From an uncultured Actinomycetes bacterium (lineage in GTDB: Bacteria; Actinomycetota; Acidimicrobiia; Acidimicrobiales; RAAP-2), in assembly GCA_903893745.1 (NCBI GenBank), contig CAITNF010000004.1, forward strand, positions 186,001-250,000: a stretch of DNA of 64,000 nucleotides, in the 5' to 3' direction. Both the position numbers and the translations under genes were made by a program. The number at the start of each line of letters is the position of its first letter. The first letter of the stretch is position 1. Under the pieces are notes generated by a model. It made no database searches, was not told the DNA's origin, and saw nothing but the letters and a program-made list of their open reading frames with translations. Below are positions 32,302 to 42,376 of this stretch, one piece after another.

Positions 32302-35100
32302 TTAGGCCGTTCGGGGAATCTCGCGCTCTTCGAAGGTCTCGATGATGTCGCCTTCCTTGAGGTCCTGGTAGTCCGACAGACCAATTCCACACTCAAAGCC
32401 GGCCTGTACCTCTCGAGCGTCGTCCTTGAACCGGCGCAGTGAGGTTACCGAGCCCTTCCAGATGATTGCCCCGTCACGCAAGAAGCGGACTTTCGAACCT
32501 CGCGTAATAACGCCTTCTCGAACCGAGCAACCAGCGATGGCTCCGATCTTGGGTACTCGGAAGACTTCGCGGACTTCGGCTTCGCCGGTAACAATCTCTT
32601 CGTAGATTGGCGAGAGCAGGCCCAACATGGCTGCCTCAATCTCTTCAATGAGCTTGTAAATAATTTCGTAGGTCCGAATCTGTACGCCTTCGGTCTCGGC
32701 CAATTCACGGCTGCGCTTATCGGGGCGCACATTGAAGCCAATGATGGTCGCCGTTGATGCCTTGGCGAGTTGCACGTCGTTCTCGGTAATGCCACCCACG
32801 CCGCGGTGAACAATCACGAGCTTCACGTCTTCGCGTTCGAGTTTACGTAGCGACTCAGTACAGGCCTCGAGTGAGCCCTGTACGTCGGCCTTCAAGACCA
32901 CGTTCAACGTCGCAGTCTCGCCACGCTGAATCTGTTCAAACAGGTCTTCGAGTCGTGCCCCGCTAGTCGACGCCACTGGCTGGTGACCAATAAGGCGAGC
33001 ACGCTGCGCACGAGCTTCGGCCAACGAACGGGCGTGGGCCAAGTCGTGGGCCACGCGCATCTCGTCACCGGCAAAGGGTGGCTCACTAAAGCCCAGAATC
33101 TGCACTGGCGTTGACGGTCCGGCGAACTTGATCTGCTTGCCTTGGTCGTTAATGAGAGCCTTAACCTTGCCAAAGGCGGCGCCGGCGACGACCGGGTCGC
33201 CAACTTGCAATAGTCCCTTTTGGACCATGACGGTAGCGACCGGGCCCCGTCCCACTTCGAGATTCGCTTCGAGCACTGTGCCCATCGCGCTGCCGGTAGG
33301 TCGAGCGACGAGCTCACCAATTTCACTGACCAGAAGTACCTGTTCGAGCAGTTCGTCAATGCCGGTATTTTGAAGAGCCGAAATTTCGACGCAGATGGTG
33401 TCGCCACCCCACTTCTCGGGCACCAGTCCGTACTCGCTGATCTGTTGGAGCACTCGGTCGGGATTGGCGTCAGCCTTATCCATTTTGTTGACCGCCACGA
33501 TCAACGGAACCTGTGCAGCCTTGGCGTGATTAATGGCTTCCACCGTTTGGGGCATTACCCCATCGTCAGCAGCCACCACCAGAATCACGATGTCGGTAAC
33601 CTTGGCACCTCGAGCGCGCATGGCGGTGAAGGCCTCGTGTCCCGGGGTGTCCAAAAATGCAATGGACTTACCCTTCCAGTCAACTTGGTACGCACCGATA
33701 TGTTGCGTGATGCCGCCAGCCTCTCCGGCCACCACGTTGGCTTTACGAATCTTGTCGAGCAGCATGGTCTTACCGTGGTCGACGTGACCCATAACGGTCA
33801 CGACGGGAGGTCGAGGTACGGCCGCGATCTCATCATCTTGATCGTCCTCATCAAAAAACTTCGCGAGAAGGGCGGCCTCTTGCTGTTCGCCCGGGTCGAC
33901 TAGTCGTACGACGGCACCCACTTCGGCCGCGTAGAGATCGATCATGTCGTCGGTGAGACCCTGCACCGCAGTCACGATTTCACCTTGCAAGAAAAGGAAC
34001 CGCATGATATCGGCCGCACTGCGGTTCAACTTTGGTCCAACATCTTTCGCGGTTGATCCGCGCTCAATGATGATTTCACCCTCGGGAACTGGCGCACTGC
34101 TGGGCAGCCAGGTCGTCATCTGGGTCGGCTCGAGCTCCTCAACGTTGCGTCGACGCCGGCGAGTGGTTTTACGTTGTGATCCACGCGGACCACCGGTGCC
34201 ACGCCCGGCCGGCCCACCACCGCGCCCCGGTGCACTGGGTGCGCCCGGACCAGCGCCCGGGGCGCCAGGTCGAGAGCCACCGAAACTTCCACCCGTACTA
34301 CCCGTACGTGGTGGTCCACTACTTGGACGTGCCGACATGGGGCGTGCGCCACCAGGGCCCGAAGGGCGACTCGAAGGCCCGCTCGACATTGGACGTCGAG
34401 CACCAGGCGGCGGCGGAATGGGACGACCCGACGCACTCATTGGACGTCCGGGTGGTGGTGGAATGGGACGTCCCGAGTTGCTCATCGGCGGTCGCTGCTG
34501 AGCACCTTCGCCCGCTTCACCAGTCGGACGTTGGGTGGGACGAATGGTCGTTGGTCCCGAAGGTGAGGCTGTTCGTGTGGGTGGTGGTTTTACTACCGCA
34601 GCACTGCTTCGCACAACCTTGACGACTGGCGGCGCAGGTGGCTCACTGGGCGCTTGCGGTGCGGACTCAGACGTCGGCGAGGCGACTGTCGGCTCTGCGA
34701 CGTGCTCGGGCGCCGAGTCGGTCTTCGGCGTGAGCGCAGGTGCGATCACGTCGACGGGCGCGCTCAGCGAATCAGACGGATCGGCAGGTTCAGCAGTTAT
34801 CGCAGACTTAGTGGCCTTAGTGGCCTTGACCGCCTTAGTGGCTTTGACGGCCTTAGTGGCCTTGACCGCTTTAGTCGCCTTTTCAGCTTTGGCTGCTTTG
34901 GCGGGCTCTTCGGGGGCGACCTCGCGACGCAGGCCATCCGCGTCAGCCCGGCGACGAATACGGTCAGCTTGGGCGTCTTCAATCGAGGCCGAAGGACTCG
35001 TCGCGCCAATGCCTAGTTTTTGGGCGAGCCCGAGCAACTCCTTGCTCGATAAGCCGAGCTCCTTAGAGAGCTCGTGTACTCGAATCTTCTTCAGCGCCAA
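32302..35100 (-). CDS. infB: Translation initiation factor IF-2
   Basis: A 932-residue GTPase that brings initiator fMet-tRNA to the 30S subunit and promotes subunit joining. TTG start (35100) with AAGGGA upstream. The N-terminal IF2_N helix ([11 protein letters not shown]) is followed by a Lys/Ala/Thr repeat (about 70-100), then Pro/Ser/Gly-rich disorder to about 320. The G domain has G-H-V-D-H-G-K-T near 437, D-T-P-G-H-E near 484 and N-K-M-D near 538. Two beta-barrels, a helical linker and the C-terminal fMet-tRNA-binding domain follow. It lies 77 bases after ylxR. Confidence 0.97.
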   Translation of the reverse strand: MALKKIRVHELSKELGLSSKELLGLAQKLGIGATSPSASIEDAQADRIRRRADADGLRREVAPEEPAKAAKAEKATKAVKATKAVKATKAVKATKATKSAITAEPADPSDSLSAPVDVIAPALTPKTDSAPEHVAEPTVASPTSESAPQAPSEPPAPPVVKVVRSSAAVVKPPPTRTASPSGPTTIRPTQRPTGEAGEGAQQRPPMSNSGRPIPPPPGRPMSASGRPIPPPPGARRPMSSGPSSRPSGPGGARPMSARPSSGPPRTGSTGGSFGGSRPGAPGAGPGAPSAPGRGGGPAGRGTGGPRGSQRKTTRRRRRNVEELEPTQMTTWLPSSAPVPEGEIIIERGSTAKDVGPKLNRSAADIMRFLFLQGEIVTAVQGLTDDMIDLYAAEVGAVVRLVDPGEQQEAALLAKFFDEDDQDDEIAAVPRPPVVTVMGHVDHGKTMLLDKIRKANVVAGEAGGITQHIGAYQVDWKGKSIAFLDTPGHEAFTAMRARGAKVTDIVILVVAADDGVMPQTVEAINHAKAAQVPLIVAVNKMDKADANPDRVLQQISEYGLVPEKWGGDTICVEISALQNTGIDELLEQVLLVSEIGELVARPTGSAMGTVLEANLEVGRGPVATVMVQKGLLQVGDPVVAGAAFGKVKALINDQGKQIKFAGPSTPVQILGFSEPPFAGDEMRVAHDLAHARSLAEARAQRARLIGHQPVASTSGARLEDLFEQIQRGETATLNVVLKADVQGSLEACTESLRKLEREDVKLVIVHRGVGGITENDVQLAKASTATIIGFNVRPDKRSRELAETEGVQIRTYEIIYKLIEEIEAAMLGLLSPIYEEIVTGEAEVREVFRVPKIGAIAGCSVREGVITRGSKVRFLRDGAIIWKGSVTSLRRFKDDAREVQAGFECGIGLSDYQDLKEGDIIETFEEREIPRTA

Positions 35101-35177
35101 AACTTTCCCTTATTTCGTGTACTCGTACTTGCGGGCACGAGCATCTATTCTTCCACAACTACTACCGAACTCCGTAT

Positions 35178-35420
35178 CTACACTCGAACTACTGCAGCCT
35201 GGAGCATGGCCATTTCCTGCTCGTCCACCGCACAACGCAATGCCCGTGCGACGTGGCCCGCGCGCAGTTGGTGCCCACAGTCCTTGTCAGCACACCACCA
35301 CACACCCCGGCCAGTCCCCCGACCGAGATACCACGAACCGTCCCGATTGCGACCCGCCCGAACCAGTTCGACGTCGTCTCGTTGCAACCGGCACACGGCA
35401 CAGGTTCGAATCGGCGCTAT
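35178..35420 (-). CDS. YlxR-family RNA-binding protein, apparent ATA start
   Basis: A YlxR-like protein of about 80 residues between nusA and infB, the family's conserved place. The reading frame back from the body gives A-P-I-R-T-C-A-V-C-R-L-Q-R-D-D, i.e. the family R-T-C-x-x-C-R motif. No ATG, GTG or TTG lies before that motif, only an in-frame TGA at 35424-35426. ATA at 35418-35420 directly precedes it, overlapping the nusA TAG, with GGAGG seven bases upstream. The only normal start, GTG 35396, would delete the first Cys. The body G-W-Y-L-G-R-G-T-G-R-G-V-W-W-C and the Arg-rich helix A-R-A-L-R fit the family, which is proposed to act on RNA or nucleoid targets. Confidence 0.75.
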   Translation of the reverse strand: MAPIRTCAVCRLQRDDVELVRAGRNRDGSWYLGRGTGRGVWWCADKDCGHQLRAGHVARALRCAVDEQEMAMLQAAVVRV

Positions 35421-36577
35421 GCCTCAACCTCCGGTGTCGCGTCGTTGGCGATCTCCTCGATAACGACAACCTCTTCAATTTCGGCGTCGGCGCTCATCAC
35501 GACCTCGTCAACGACCGCAACCGCTAGACCATCAGTGCCTTCGTCAACGACGACTGTTGCATCGACCACAACGTTGCCATCGGTCCACGCCTCTTCGACT
35601 GGCGCTTCGGCCTCTTCGTTCTCGGAGCGGATGTCAATTCGCCAACCGGTCAATCGGGCCGCGAGCCGCGCGTTTTGCCCCTCTTTACCAATGGCGAGTG
35701 AAAGTTGCTGGTCGTGCACAATGACCGTGGCAACACCCTCTTCTTCGTTGAGACGAACCTCTCGTACTCGAGCAGGTGCGAGCGCCGCCTGAATGAACTC
35801 AATTGGGTCATCGCTGTAGGGCACCACGTCAATTCGCTCACTACGAAGTTCATTGGTGATGTTGCGCACACGCGACCCACGCGCACCCACGCAGGCTCCC
35901 ACCGGGTCCACCATGCTGTCGTTCGACGCGACGGCAATTTTGCTGCGGTGACCGGGCTCGCGAGCGAGCGCCTTGATTTCAACGATGCCGTTGGCAATCT
36001 CGGGCACTTCGATTTCGAACAGCTTCGCGACGAGCGCGGGGTGGGTACGACTCACGACAATCTGGGGACCCTTATTGGTCTTACGCACCTCAACGATGTA
36101 CACCTTGACGCGAGCGCCGTGCTCGTAGCGCTCGAAGGCGATCTGTTCGGCCTGGGGCAAGAGAGCTTCCACTCGCCCGAGGTCCAACAGGGTGTAGCGA
36201 TTGTCGTTTTGCTGGACGGTTCCCGAAACGATGTCACCTTCACGATTCGCAAACTCTTCGTACATTTGACGTCGTTGGATGTCACGAATCAGTTGCATGA
36301 GGACCTGTTTGGCCGTCTGGGCGGCGATACGACCGAAGTCTTCGGGTGTCGCGTCCCACTCGCGCGTGACGTTGCCCTCAAGGTCGAGCTCGAGGCCCCA
36401 CACTTTTATCTCACCGGTCTCGGGGTTAATTTCTACTTCGGCGTCCTCGGCGGAGTCGGGACGTCGTTTGTAGGCAGCGAGCAACGCATTAGCGAGCGCA
36501 ATTAAGAGTTCGCCCTCGTCAATGTTCTGATCACGTGCAATCTGTCCGAGTGCCTCTAGAAATTCAAAATTCGCCAT
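35417..36577 (-). CDS. nusA: Transcription termination/antitermination factor NusA
   Basis: A 386-residue RNA-polymerase-binding factor acting in pausing, termination and rRNA antitermination. The order is N-terminal polymerase-binding domain (about 1-125), S1 domain (G-D-I-V-S-G-T-V near 130), KH1 (G-A-C-V-G-A-R-G-S-R-V near 245) and KH2 (L-A-I-G-K-E-G-Q-N-A-R-L near 310). There are no C-terminal acidic repeats, as is normal in actinobacteria, but a Glu/Val-rich tail of about 65 residues is present. It follows rimP by two bases and overlaps the ylxR frame at its stop. Confidence 0.96.
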   Translation of the reverse strand: MANFEFLEALGQIARDQNIDEGELLIALANALLAAYKRRPDSAEDAEVEINPETGEIKVWGLELDLEGNVTREWDATPEDFGRIAAQTAKQVLMQLIRDIQRRQMYEEFANREGDIVSGTVQQNDNRYTLLDLGRVEALLPQAEQIAFERYEHGARVKVYIVEVRKTNKGPQIVVSRTHPALVAKLFEIEVPEIANGIVEIKALAREPGHRSKIAVASNDSMVDPVGACVGARGSRVRNITNELRSERIDVVPYSDDPIEFIQAALAPARVREVRLNEEEGVATVIVHDQQLSLAIGKEGQNARLAARLTGWRIDIRSENEEAEAPVEEAWTDGNVVVDATVVVDEGTDGLAVAVVDEVVMSADAEIEEVVVIEEIANDATPEVEA

Positions 36578-36579
36578 GG

Positions 36580-37068
36580 CTAACCTTTCCTACCCGACGT
36601 GGCTTTACCGCGCGATGGTGAGGGCTTTGCTTCGGCACCCCACTTAAAAACAGTTCGAGCTCGTTCCACATTCGCCTGGACCACAACCACGCGACCCAGA
36701 CTTTCGTCTTGCAACGTGACGGTGGTCTCGTCAGCGTCGAGCACGGTACCTTCGAGTCGTCGGGTTGGCTCGTCGCCGCGACGTTCTCGTAAGGTGACGA
36801 CTTCGCCAATGGTCGAGCGAAAGTGCGAGGGGGTACGTAGTCGACGTTCGAGTCCAGGACTCGACACGTCCAAGGTGTAGTGACCCGACACCGGTTCATT
36901 GGTATCGAGCCACTCCGAGATAGTGCGATTGGCCTTGGTCAGCAACTCTAAATCGACCCCACCCTCACGGGTCACGGTGATATTGAGCGTTCCAGAGGTC
37001 ATTTCGACGTCGTAGAGATCAAGTCCCAGTGGAGAAAGGAGCGTGCGCAGGGGGGTCTCGAGTTCCAT
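36580..37068 (-). CDS. rimP: Ribosome maturation factor RimP
   Basis: A 162-residue factor for 30S assembly. The N-terminal domain has L-G-L-D-L-Y-D-V-E and T-R-E-G-G-V-D-L-E-L; the domain linker Y-T-L-D-V-S-S-P-G-L-E-R-R-L near 65-78 is the family hallmark. The Sm-like C-terminal domain runs to about 145, followed by a Lys/Arg/Ser tail. ATG 37068 with GGAGA upstream. It heads the rimP-nusA-ylxR-infB-rbfA-truB-ribF unit, directly after the proS terminator. Confidence 0.92.
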   Translation of the reverse strand: MELETPLRTLLSPLGLDLYDVEMTSGTLNITVTREGGVDLELLTKANRTISEWLDTNEPVSGHYTLDVSSPGLERRLRTPSHFRSTIGEVVTLRERRGDEPTRRLEGTVLDADETTVTLQDESLGRVVVVQANVERARTVFKWGAEAKPSPSRGKATSGRKG

Positions 37069-37109
37069 GCCGTCTCCTCTCTATGTCAGCGGACGTTGGG
37101 ACAAAGAGA

Positions 37110-37134
37110 AAGCGCGGGCCCGAGGCCCGCGCTT
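37110..37134 (-). terminator. Terminator after proS
   Basis: Perfect 11-bp arms (37110-37120 and 37124-37134) with a three-base loop, followed on the minus strand by TTTCTCTTTG. It lies between the proS stop (37222) and the rimP start and separates the two units. Confidence 0.8.
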
Positions 37135-37221
37135 AAACGAGTCCAAACGTCCTATGCGGACTGTCCGAACATCATAGCAGTCATGGCCCAGGGCCACAAT
37201 TGCCCGAAAATACTTAGGGGT

Positions 37222-38631
37222 CTAGTAGGACTTCGCCACCAGGCAGACCAGGCCGGGCTCGCTGTCCGATGAGGGCATCGTCCCGTCGGGTCGCTGCAGA
37301 CAGCGCACGGTAACGGCTTGGGACTTGAGGGTGGTCTCGCCCTCGCCGTTCACGACCGACCACGGCAACCTCGCAAAACCCTGTTGGGCGATTTCGAGAG
37401 CTTCACCCACCGTCGTCGTGTCGGTCGTGGCCGCGTCACGGCGAGCGAGTGCCGACGCGTAGAGATCGCTCTGCATAGTTTCGAGCAGTGACGACGCCGT
37501 AGACGCCAGCGCGTCGATCGTGATCGCCACTTTCTCATCATTGTCACGACGCACCATGGTGACGACCCCTTGGGCGAGGTCCCGGGGACCCACTTCCACG
37601 CGCAGCGGTACGCCCTTGATCTCCCAGTCAGTGATACGCCGACCAAAACTCCCACGACCTTGATCCATAGTGACGCGCACCCCCGCTGCTTGGAGCAGCT
37701 TCACGATACGATCACACGCGCTAAGTACTTCTTCGTCATCTCGCACCGCGAGAACCACCACTTGAATCGGAGCGACTCGCGGCGGCACAATCAGGCCGTG
37801 GTCGTCACCGTGCGCCATGATGAGCCCGCCAACCAAACGAGTTGAGGCGCCCCACGACGTCGTGTGACAAAGTGCGGCCTGACCCTCTTCGTTTTGAAAG
37901 TAGATCTCGAAGGCCTTCGCAAAATTCTGTCCGAGTTCGTGACTCGTGGCCATCTGCAGTGCTTTGCCGTCGCGCATCACTCCTTCGCAGGTCATGGTGT
38001 TGATGGCTCCAGCGAAACGTTCACTCGGTGGCTTGATGCCGAGGTAGGTGGGCACCGCCAATATCTCTTCGAGAAAACTGTTGTAGACCTCTAAGTGAAT
38101 CTTGAGTGCGTACGCCGCGGCGTCGTCGTAGGTCGCGTGCGCGGTGTGACCCTCTTGCCAAAGAAACTCTGACGAGCGTAAGAAGAGTCGAGGTCGCAAC
38201 TCCCAGCGAACCACGTTGGCCCACTGGTTCAAAAGCAGCGGCAGATCGCGGTAACTCTGAATCCACTTGGCCATGAACTCACCAATGACCGTTTCGGACG
38301 TTGGTCGCACGACGATGGGTTCGGCGAGTAACTCTCCGCCAGCGTGGGTCACGACGGCGAGTTCGGGACTAAATCCTTCAACGTGCTCGGCTTCTTTCGA
38401 AAGATAACTCTCGGGAATAAAGAGTGGGAAGTAGGCATTCTGCGCACCCGCGGCCTTAATGCGCAGGTCAATCGCGCTTTGGATGTTCTCCCAGATGGCG
38501 TAGCCGTAGGGTCGAATAACCATTGTGCCCCGCACGGGTCCGTTGTCGGCCATCTCGGCTTTCGCCACGACGTCTTGATACCAGCGGGGGAAGTCCTCGG
38601 CCTGAGGGGTGAGGACGCTCTGCGATGCCAC
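37222..38631 (-). CDS. proS: Prolyl-tRNA synthetase (short, ProS type)
   Basis: A 469-residue class II synthetase that charges tRNA-Pro. It is the short archaeal/eukaryote-like form without the editing insertion. Motif 1 with R-G-T-M-V-I-R-P-Y-G-Y near residue 35, motif 2 W-E-L-R-P-R-L-F-L-R-S-S-E-F-L-W-Q-E near 145 and motif 3 G-G-L-I-M-A-H-G-D-D-H-G-L near 268 are present. I choose GTG 38631 (M-A-S-Q-S), preceded by AAGGAG six bases away; the ORF extends to a TTG at 38646, which contains that Shine-Dalgarno. It reads after ispG, 43 bases apart. Confidence 0.94.
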   Translation of the reverse strand: MASQSVLTPQAEDFPRWYQDVVAKAEMADNGPVRGTMVIRPYGYAIWENIQSAIDLRIKAAGAQNAYFPLFIPESYLSKEAEHVEGFSPELAVVTHAGGELLAEPIVVRPTSETVIGEFMAKWIQSYRDLPLLLNQWANVVRWELRPRLFLRSSEFLWQEGHTAHATYDDAAAYALKIHLEVYNSFLEEILAVPTYLGIKPPSERFAGAINTMTCEGVMRDGKALQMATSHELGQNFAKAFEIYFQNEEGQAALCHTTSWGASTRLVGGLIMAHGDDHGLIVPPRVAPIQVVVLAVRDDEEVLSACDRIVKLLQAAGVRVTMDQGRGSFGRRITDWEIKGVPLRVEVGPRDLAQGVVTMVRRDNDEKVAITIDALASTASSLLETMQSDLYASALARRDAATTDTTTVGEALEIAQQGFARLPWSVVNGEGETTLKSQAVTVRCLQRPDGTMPSSDSEPGLVCLVAKSY

Positions 38632-38674
38632 GTGGTTCTCCTTCAACGAGGTCGAACCAGACTAGCGAAACTAC

Positions 38675-39907
38675 TTACTCGTCTTCGGCGCGACGGCGAA
38701 TTCGCGCAATGCGTTCGGTGGTGTGGTTGGCGTCCGTACCACGGTCGTCGAGCAACAGAGCCCGGTCGGCCTGGGCTTCGGCCTCCGCACCGAGGTCGCG
38801 CGCGGCGAGTCGAGCGGCGACCCCTTCGGCAGCGATCTTCTTCGCCTCATCAACGAGTGCCGCGACCATTTCGTCCTCGGGCACCACTCGCACAATCTGA
38901 CCCTGGATAAAGAGGTGTCCTCGCTTTTTGCCAGCCGCGATACCTAAGTCCGCGTGGCGAGCCTCACCGGGTCCGTTGACGACACAGCCCATCACCGCAA
39001 CTTGAATTGGAAGATTAAGTTCCGAAAGGGCCGCTTGCGCCTCAGTCGCCACGCGAATAACGTCAACCTCCGCGCGCCCGCAGCTCGGACACGCAATGAG
39101 GTCTAACCCGCGACGTTCGCGAAGTCCGAGCGCTTCGAGTAGTTGCCGACCCGCCTTGGCCTCTTCGACGGGGTCAGCGGTCAGTGAGTAGCGCAGGGTG
39201 TCGCCAATTCCCTCGGCGAGCAGAGTGGCAATTCCGGCCGTGCCCTTGAGTAGTCCCCCGGGCAGCGGACCCGCTTCGGTAACGCCCAAGTGAAGCGGAT
39301 GATCAAAGGTCTCCGAGGCTAACCGGTACGCCGCGATCATCGTGGCGACCGACGAGGCCTTCACCGAAATCTTGACGTCCGAAAAGCCAACTTCGTCGAA
39401 GTACGCCAGCTCCAGTCGAGCTGATTCAACCAGCGCCTCGGGAGTAGCCCCACCAAAGCGTTCGTAGATATCGGGGTGCAGACTCCCCGCATTCACGCCA
39501 ATACGAATCGGTACGCCACGATCGCGCGCCTCACTGGCGACGAGTTTGATCTCTTCGGGTTTGCGAAGGTTCCCCGGGTTGAGCCGCAAACCCTGGACGC
39601 CCGCTTCGAGGGCAGCCAGTGCCATCTCCACGTGGAAGTGAATGTCCGCCACAATCGGCACGGGTGAACGTGGCACAATCTGGGCGAGCCCCTAGGCGGC
39701 GGCCAAATCATTACAGGTGCAGCGCACGATGTCCGCGCCCGCGGCGGCGAGAGCGTAAATCTGTTGGAGTGTTCCTTCGACGTCGGCGGTCTTGGTGGTG
39801 GTCATCGACTGCACCGAGATCGGAGCGTCGCCGCCGACCTTTACCGAACCAACCGCAATTTGACGAGTAACTCGACGAGGGCTGAGGGGGCTAGCGGTGA
39901 CGTCCAC
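38675..39907 (-). pseudogene. ispG: 4-Hydroxy-3-methylbut-2-enyl diphosphate synthase with an in-frame TAG
   Basis: Full-length IspG (GcpE) homology spans 410 codons from GTG 39907, but codon 72 is TAG (39692-39694). The frame is unchanged on both sides: [13 protein letters not shown], stop, G-L-A-Q-I-V-P-R-S-P-V-P-I-V-A-D-I-H-F. The rest looks fully functional, including the TIM barrel and the [4Fe-4S] ligands in C-P-S-C-G-R and M-G-C-V-V-N-G-P-G-E. GAG or AAG to TAG would be a single change. Because the MEP pathway is normally essential and dxr lies nearby, a sequencing error or readthrough is as likely as true loss. A restart at GTG 39676 would lack the first barrel strands. Confidence 0.85.
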
Positions 39908-39945
39908 GTACCCATTCTGCCGTGTCGCGAGACGGGGCCGAGCAG

Positions 39946-41205
39946 TTAGTGGAAAGGATTATTTATGGGGTGAGCAATATCGAGATAGAGCGTGCAGGCA
40001 AAAAGCACCAGGAGCACGCTCATAAACGCGTAGACCAGTGGCGTCAAACGATTGATATCGGCGTGGTAGCGCTGACCTCGACGACTACGTAGCCGCTCGT
40101 AGGTCGCGATTGCCACGTAGCCACCGTCCAGGGGCAACATGGGGAGCATATTTAACATGCCGACAAAGATATTCACGGTAACGAGAATTTCGAGCAAGGT
40201 GCCGATACCACTTTGCGCTCCTTGCACCGCGATGCGCACCACACCAACAATCGACTCGGGCCGATTCAACTGAGCAGTCGGGTTGCTCGCTGTGGTTGCA
40301 GAACCCACTTGTCGAAAGAGACTGGCGAACTGACCGGGCGAAAAGACGTGCACCATGGCGTGAACTGACGCGTTGATCATGGAGCCAACTTGAGAAAATG
40401 CGTTGGGCACCGCGCTGAGTGCCGACGATCGAACAACGAGCGCGCTGAGTTCAACGCCCAGATAGCCCACGGGGGCTGACCCCTTCACGAGCGGTTGACC
40501 CGCAACCTTGATAGTGCGTCCGTCGACGGGCCTCGCGTGCAGCGTCAGGTCACGGCCGGCTCGCTGCACGACGATGGTCAAAAGCTCACCAACGTGACTG
40601 TGCACCATCGAGACCAGCGTGTTCGCGTCGTGCACGCCTACGCCATTGATTGAAAGGATTTGGTCGCCCGACTGCAGACCAGCAATCTGCGCCGCGTTGC
40701 GACTCTGTCCGTCCCACGCCGTAAAGGCTCCAATACCGACGTGGCTCGCTGACGGTAGGCCCACGAACGTCAGCGACGCCCAGGCGAGCGCCAGAGCCAT
40801 GACTACGTGCATTAACGATCCAGCGGAGGCGAAGAGTACTTTTCGCGGATACGACGCCGCACGGTAGGTGCGCACTTCGTCGCTCGGAGCAATCTTGTCG
40901 GTCCACGTCATGCCCGGAACCTTCACGTAACCCCCGAGGGGTAGCGCTCGAACGCCGTAACGCGTTTCCCCACGAGTCACCGACCAGATCACGGGACCGA
41001 ATCCCACGAAGAAGTCCGATACGCGCATGCCGGCACGTTTTGCGGTCATGAAGTGCCCAAATTCGTGGCCCATAATCATCAGCAAGATTGCCCCTACGAC
41101 CACCGGCAGGGCCCAGCCTCCCCACCACGCGAGCAGTGCGACGACCGCAACTGTTTCGATCAGCAGTAACGCGAGTGACGCTCGAGGAGATGTGCTGGTT
41201 TTCAT
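39946..41205 (-). CDS. Site-2 intramembrane metalloprotease, RseP/Rip1-like
   Basis: A 419-residue M50-family zinc protease that cuts transmembrane anti-sigma factors or signal-peptide remnants. The zinc motif is His47-Glu48-F-G-His51 in the first core helix, and the third ligand lies in L-P-L-D-G-G-Y near residue 357. One PDZ domain runs from about 165 to 245 ([11 protein letters not shown]). There are about four transmembrane segments. It is coupled to dxr by an ATGA overlap, the common dxr-rseP-ispG order. Gene names rseP, rip1 and rasP are used in different groups. Confidence 0.92.
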   Translation of the reverse strand: MKTSTSPRASLALLLIETVAVVALLAWWGGWALPVVVGAILLMIMGHEFGHFMTAKRAGMRVSDFFVGFGPVIWSVTRGETRYGVRALPLGGYVKVPGMTWTDKIAPSDEVRTYRAASYPRKVLFASAGSLMHVVMALALAWASLTFVGLPSASHVGIGAFTAWDGQSRNAAQIAGLQSGDQILSINGVGVHDANTLVSMVHSHVGELLTIVVQRAGRDLTLHARPVDGRTIKVAGQPLVKGSAPVGYLGVELSALVVRSSALSAVPNAFSQVGSMINASVHAMVHVFSPGQFASLFRQVGSATTASNPTAQLNRPESIVGVVRIAVQGAQSGIGTLLEILVTVNIFVGMLNMLPMLPLDGGYVAIATYERLRSRRGQRYHADINRLTPLVYAFMSVLLVLFACTLYLDIAHPINNPFH

Positions 41206-42374
41206 GATGACAACTTCAGAATACCGGAGGCAACTCGCCGAGCAGCCGCGTCATTTTCCATGAGTGCTTCGAGCGAGTCCAGAGGATCATCCACGTACGA
41301 GTCCATCACGGTCGCGACCAGCGGAATAATCTCTGACCAGGCGAGCGATCCGTCCAAGCACGCCGCCACCGCGACTTCATTGGCCGCGCTCAACCACGCC
41401 GGAGCGGCGCCCGCCCGGTCCGCGGCACGGTACGCGAGGTCCAGCGCGGGGAACGCCACCCGATCGGGTGGCTCAAAGGAGAGGTCCATAGCCGAGGTGA
41501 AGTCCATTTTTCCCCAAGCGTGCGAAAGCCGGTCCGGCAGACCCAAACAGTACGCAATTGGCAAACGCATGTCGGGGCGTGACAGCTGCGCCAGCACCGA
41601 CCCGTCGACGTACTCAACCATTGAGTGCACCACCGACTGGGGGTGCACCACCACCTTGATGCGCGTGGCCTCGATGCCAAAGAGCGCCGACGCTTCAAGT
41701 ACTTCGAGTCCCTTGTTCATTAGCGTGGACGAGTCAATAGTGATTTTGGGTCCCATAGTCCACGTGGGATGTTGCAGCGCGTCGGCCAGCGTGGCGTTCG
41801 CCAGTTGACTACTGCTCCAACCTCGAAAGGGCCCACCCGATGCGGTCAACCAGAGTGCCGCCACGTCGCGGTGACCTGGTGACGTGCTCGAACCCGCCAG
41901 GCATTGATGGATGGCGCAGTGCTCGGAATCAATTGGCAGCAGTGTCGCGCCAGGGGTGAAGCGAACTCGCTGCACCAGTGGTGCCGCCGCAATTAGGGAT
42001 TCCTTGTTGGCGAGACAGAGCCGACCACCCGCTTCTAACGTCGCCATCGTGACGGGCAGTCCGGCAAATCCCATCACGGCGTTGACCACAATTTCGGCCC
42101 GACCCGCGAGTTCGGCCAGGCCCGATGGTCCGGTGACCACTTCGACGTCGCTGGAAACGAGTGCCCGCATCGCCGCTCGATCACCATCGTGGGCCACGCC
42201 CACCATCTTGACGTTGAACTCTTTCACGATCTCGGCGAGTTCGACTAGACGCGATCCACCCGCCACCGCGACCAGATTGAACGCTTCAGGTTCACGGCGC
42301 AGCACGTCAAGTGTCTGGATTCCAATGGAGCCCGTCGCACCCAACAGCGCCACCGAGCGACGTGCGACCGACAC
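41202..42374 (-). CDS. dxr: 1-Deoxy-D-xylulose 5-phosphate reductoisomerase
   Basis: A 390-residue NADPH-dependent enzyme that makes MEP, the second step of the non-mevalonate isoprenoid pathway. The Rossmann motif G-A-T-G-S-I-G-I-Q-T starts at residue 12; L-A-N-K-E-S-L near 120, the metal-binding D-S-E-H near 149 and T-A-S-G-G-P-F-R near 185 are intact. GTG start two bases after cdsA. With ispG nearby, it shows that the organism uses the MEP route. Confidence 0.95.
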   Translation of the reverse strand: MSVARRSVALLGATGSIGIQTLDVLRREPEAFNLVAVAGGSRLVELAEIVKEFNVKMVGVAHDGDRAAMRALVSSDVEVVTGPSGLAELAGRAEIVVNAVMGFAGLPVTMATLEAGGRLCLANKESLIAAAPLVQRVRFTPGATLLPIDSEHCAIHQCLAGSSTSPGHRDVAALWLTASGGPFRGWSSSQLANATLADALQHPTWTMGPKITIDSSTLMNKGLEVLEASALFGIEATRIKVVVHPQSVVHSMVEYVDGSVLAQLSRPDMRLPIAYCLGLPDRLSHAWGKMDFTSAMDLSFEPPDRVAFPALDLAYRAADRAGAAPAWLSAANEVAVAACLDGSLAWSEIIPLVATVMDSYVDDPLDSLEALMENDAAARRVASGILKLSS

Positions 42375-42376
42375 GA

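Noticed and set aside
35395-35415. tRNA T-loop-like word (GGTTCGAATC)
   Set aside because: No acceptor stem or anticodon arm can be folded around it, and it lies inside the ylxR coding region.
34535-35527. 330-residue plus-strand open frame across infB, ylxR and nusA
   Set aside because: It lies antisense to well-recognised genes, has low-complexity Ala/Leu/Thr composition, and arises from codon bias of the opposite strand.
39692-39694. TAG reassigned to an amino acid in this genome
   Set aside because: TAG is the normal terminator of several other genes here (for example the livJ-like gene, nusA, miaA, xerC, nadD), so genome-wide reassignment is not supported.
39676-39907. ispG frameshift
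   Set aside because: Translation on both sides of the interruption is in the same phase; it is a single stop codon, not a frameshift.
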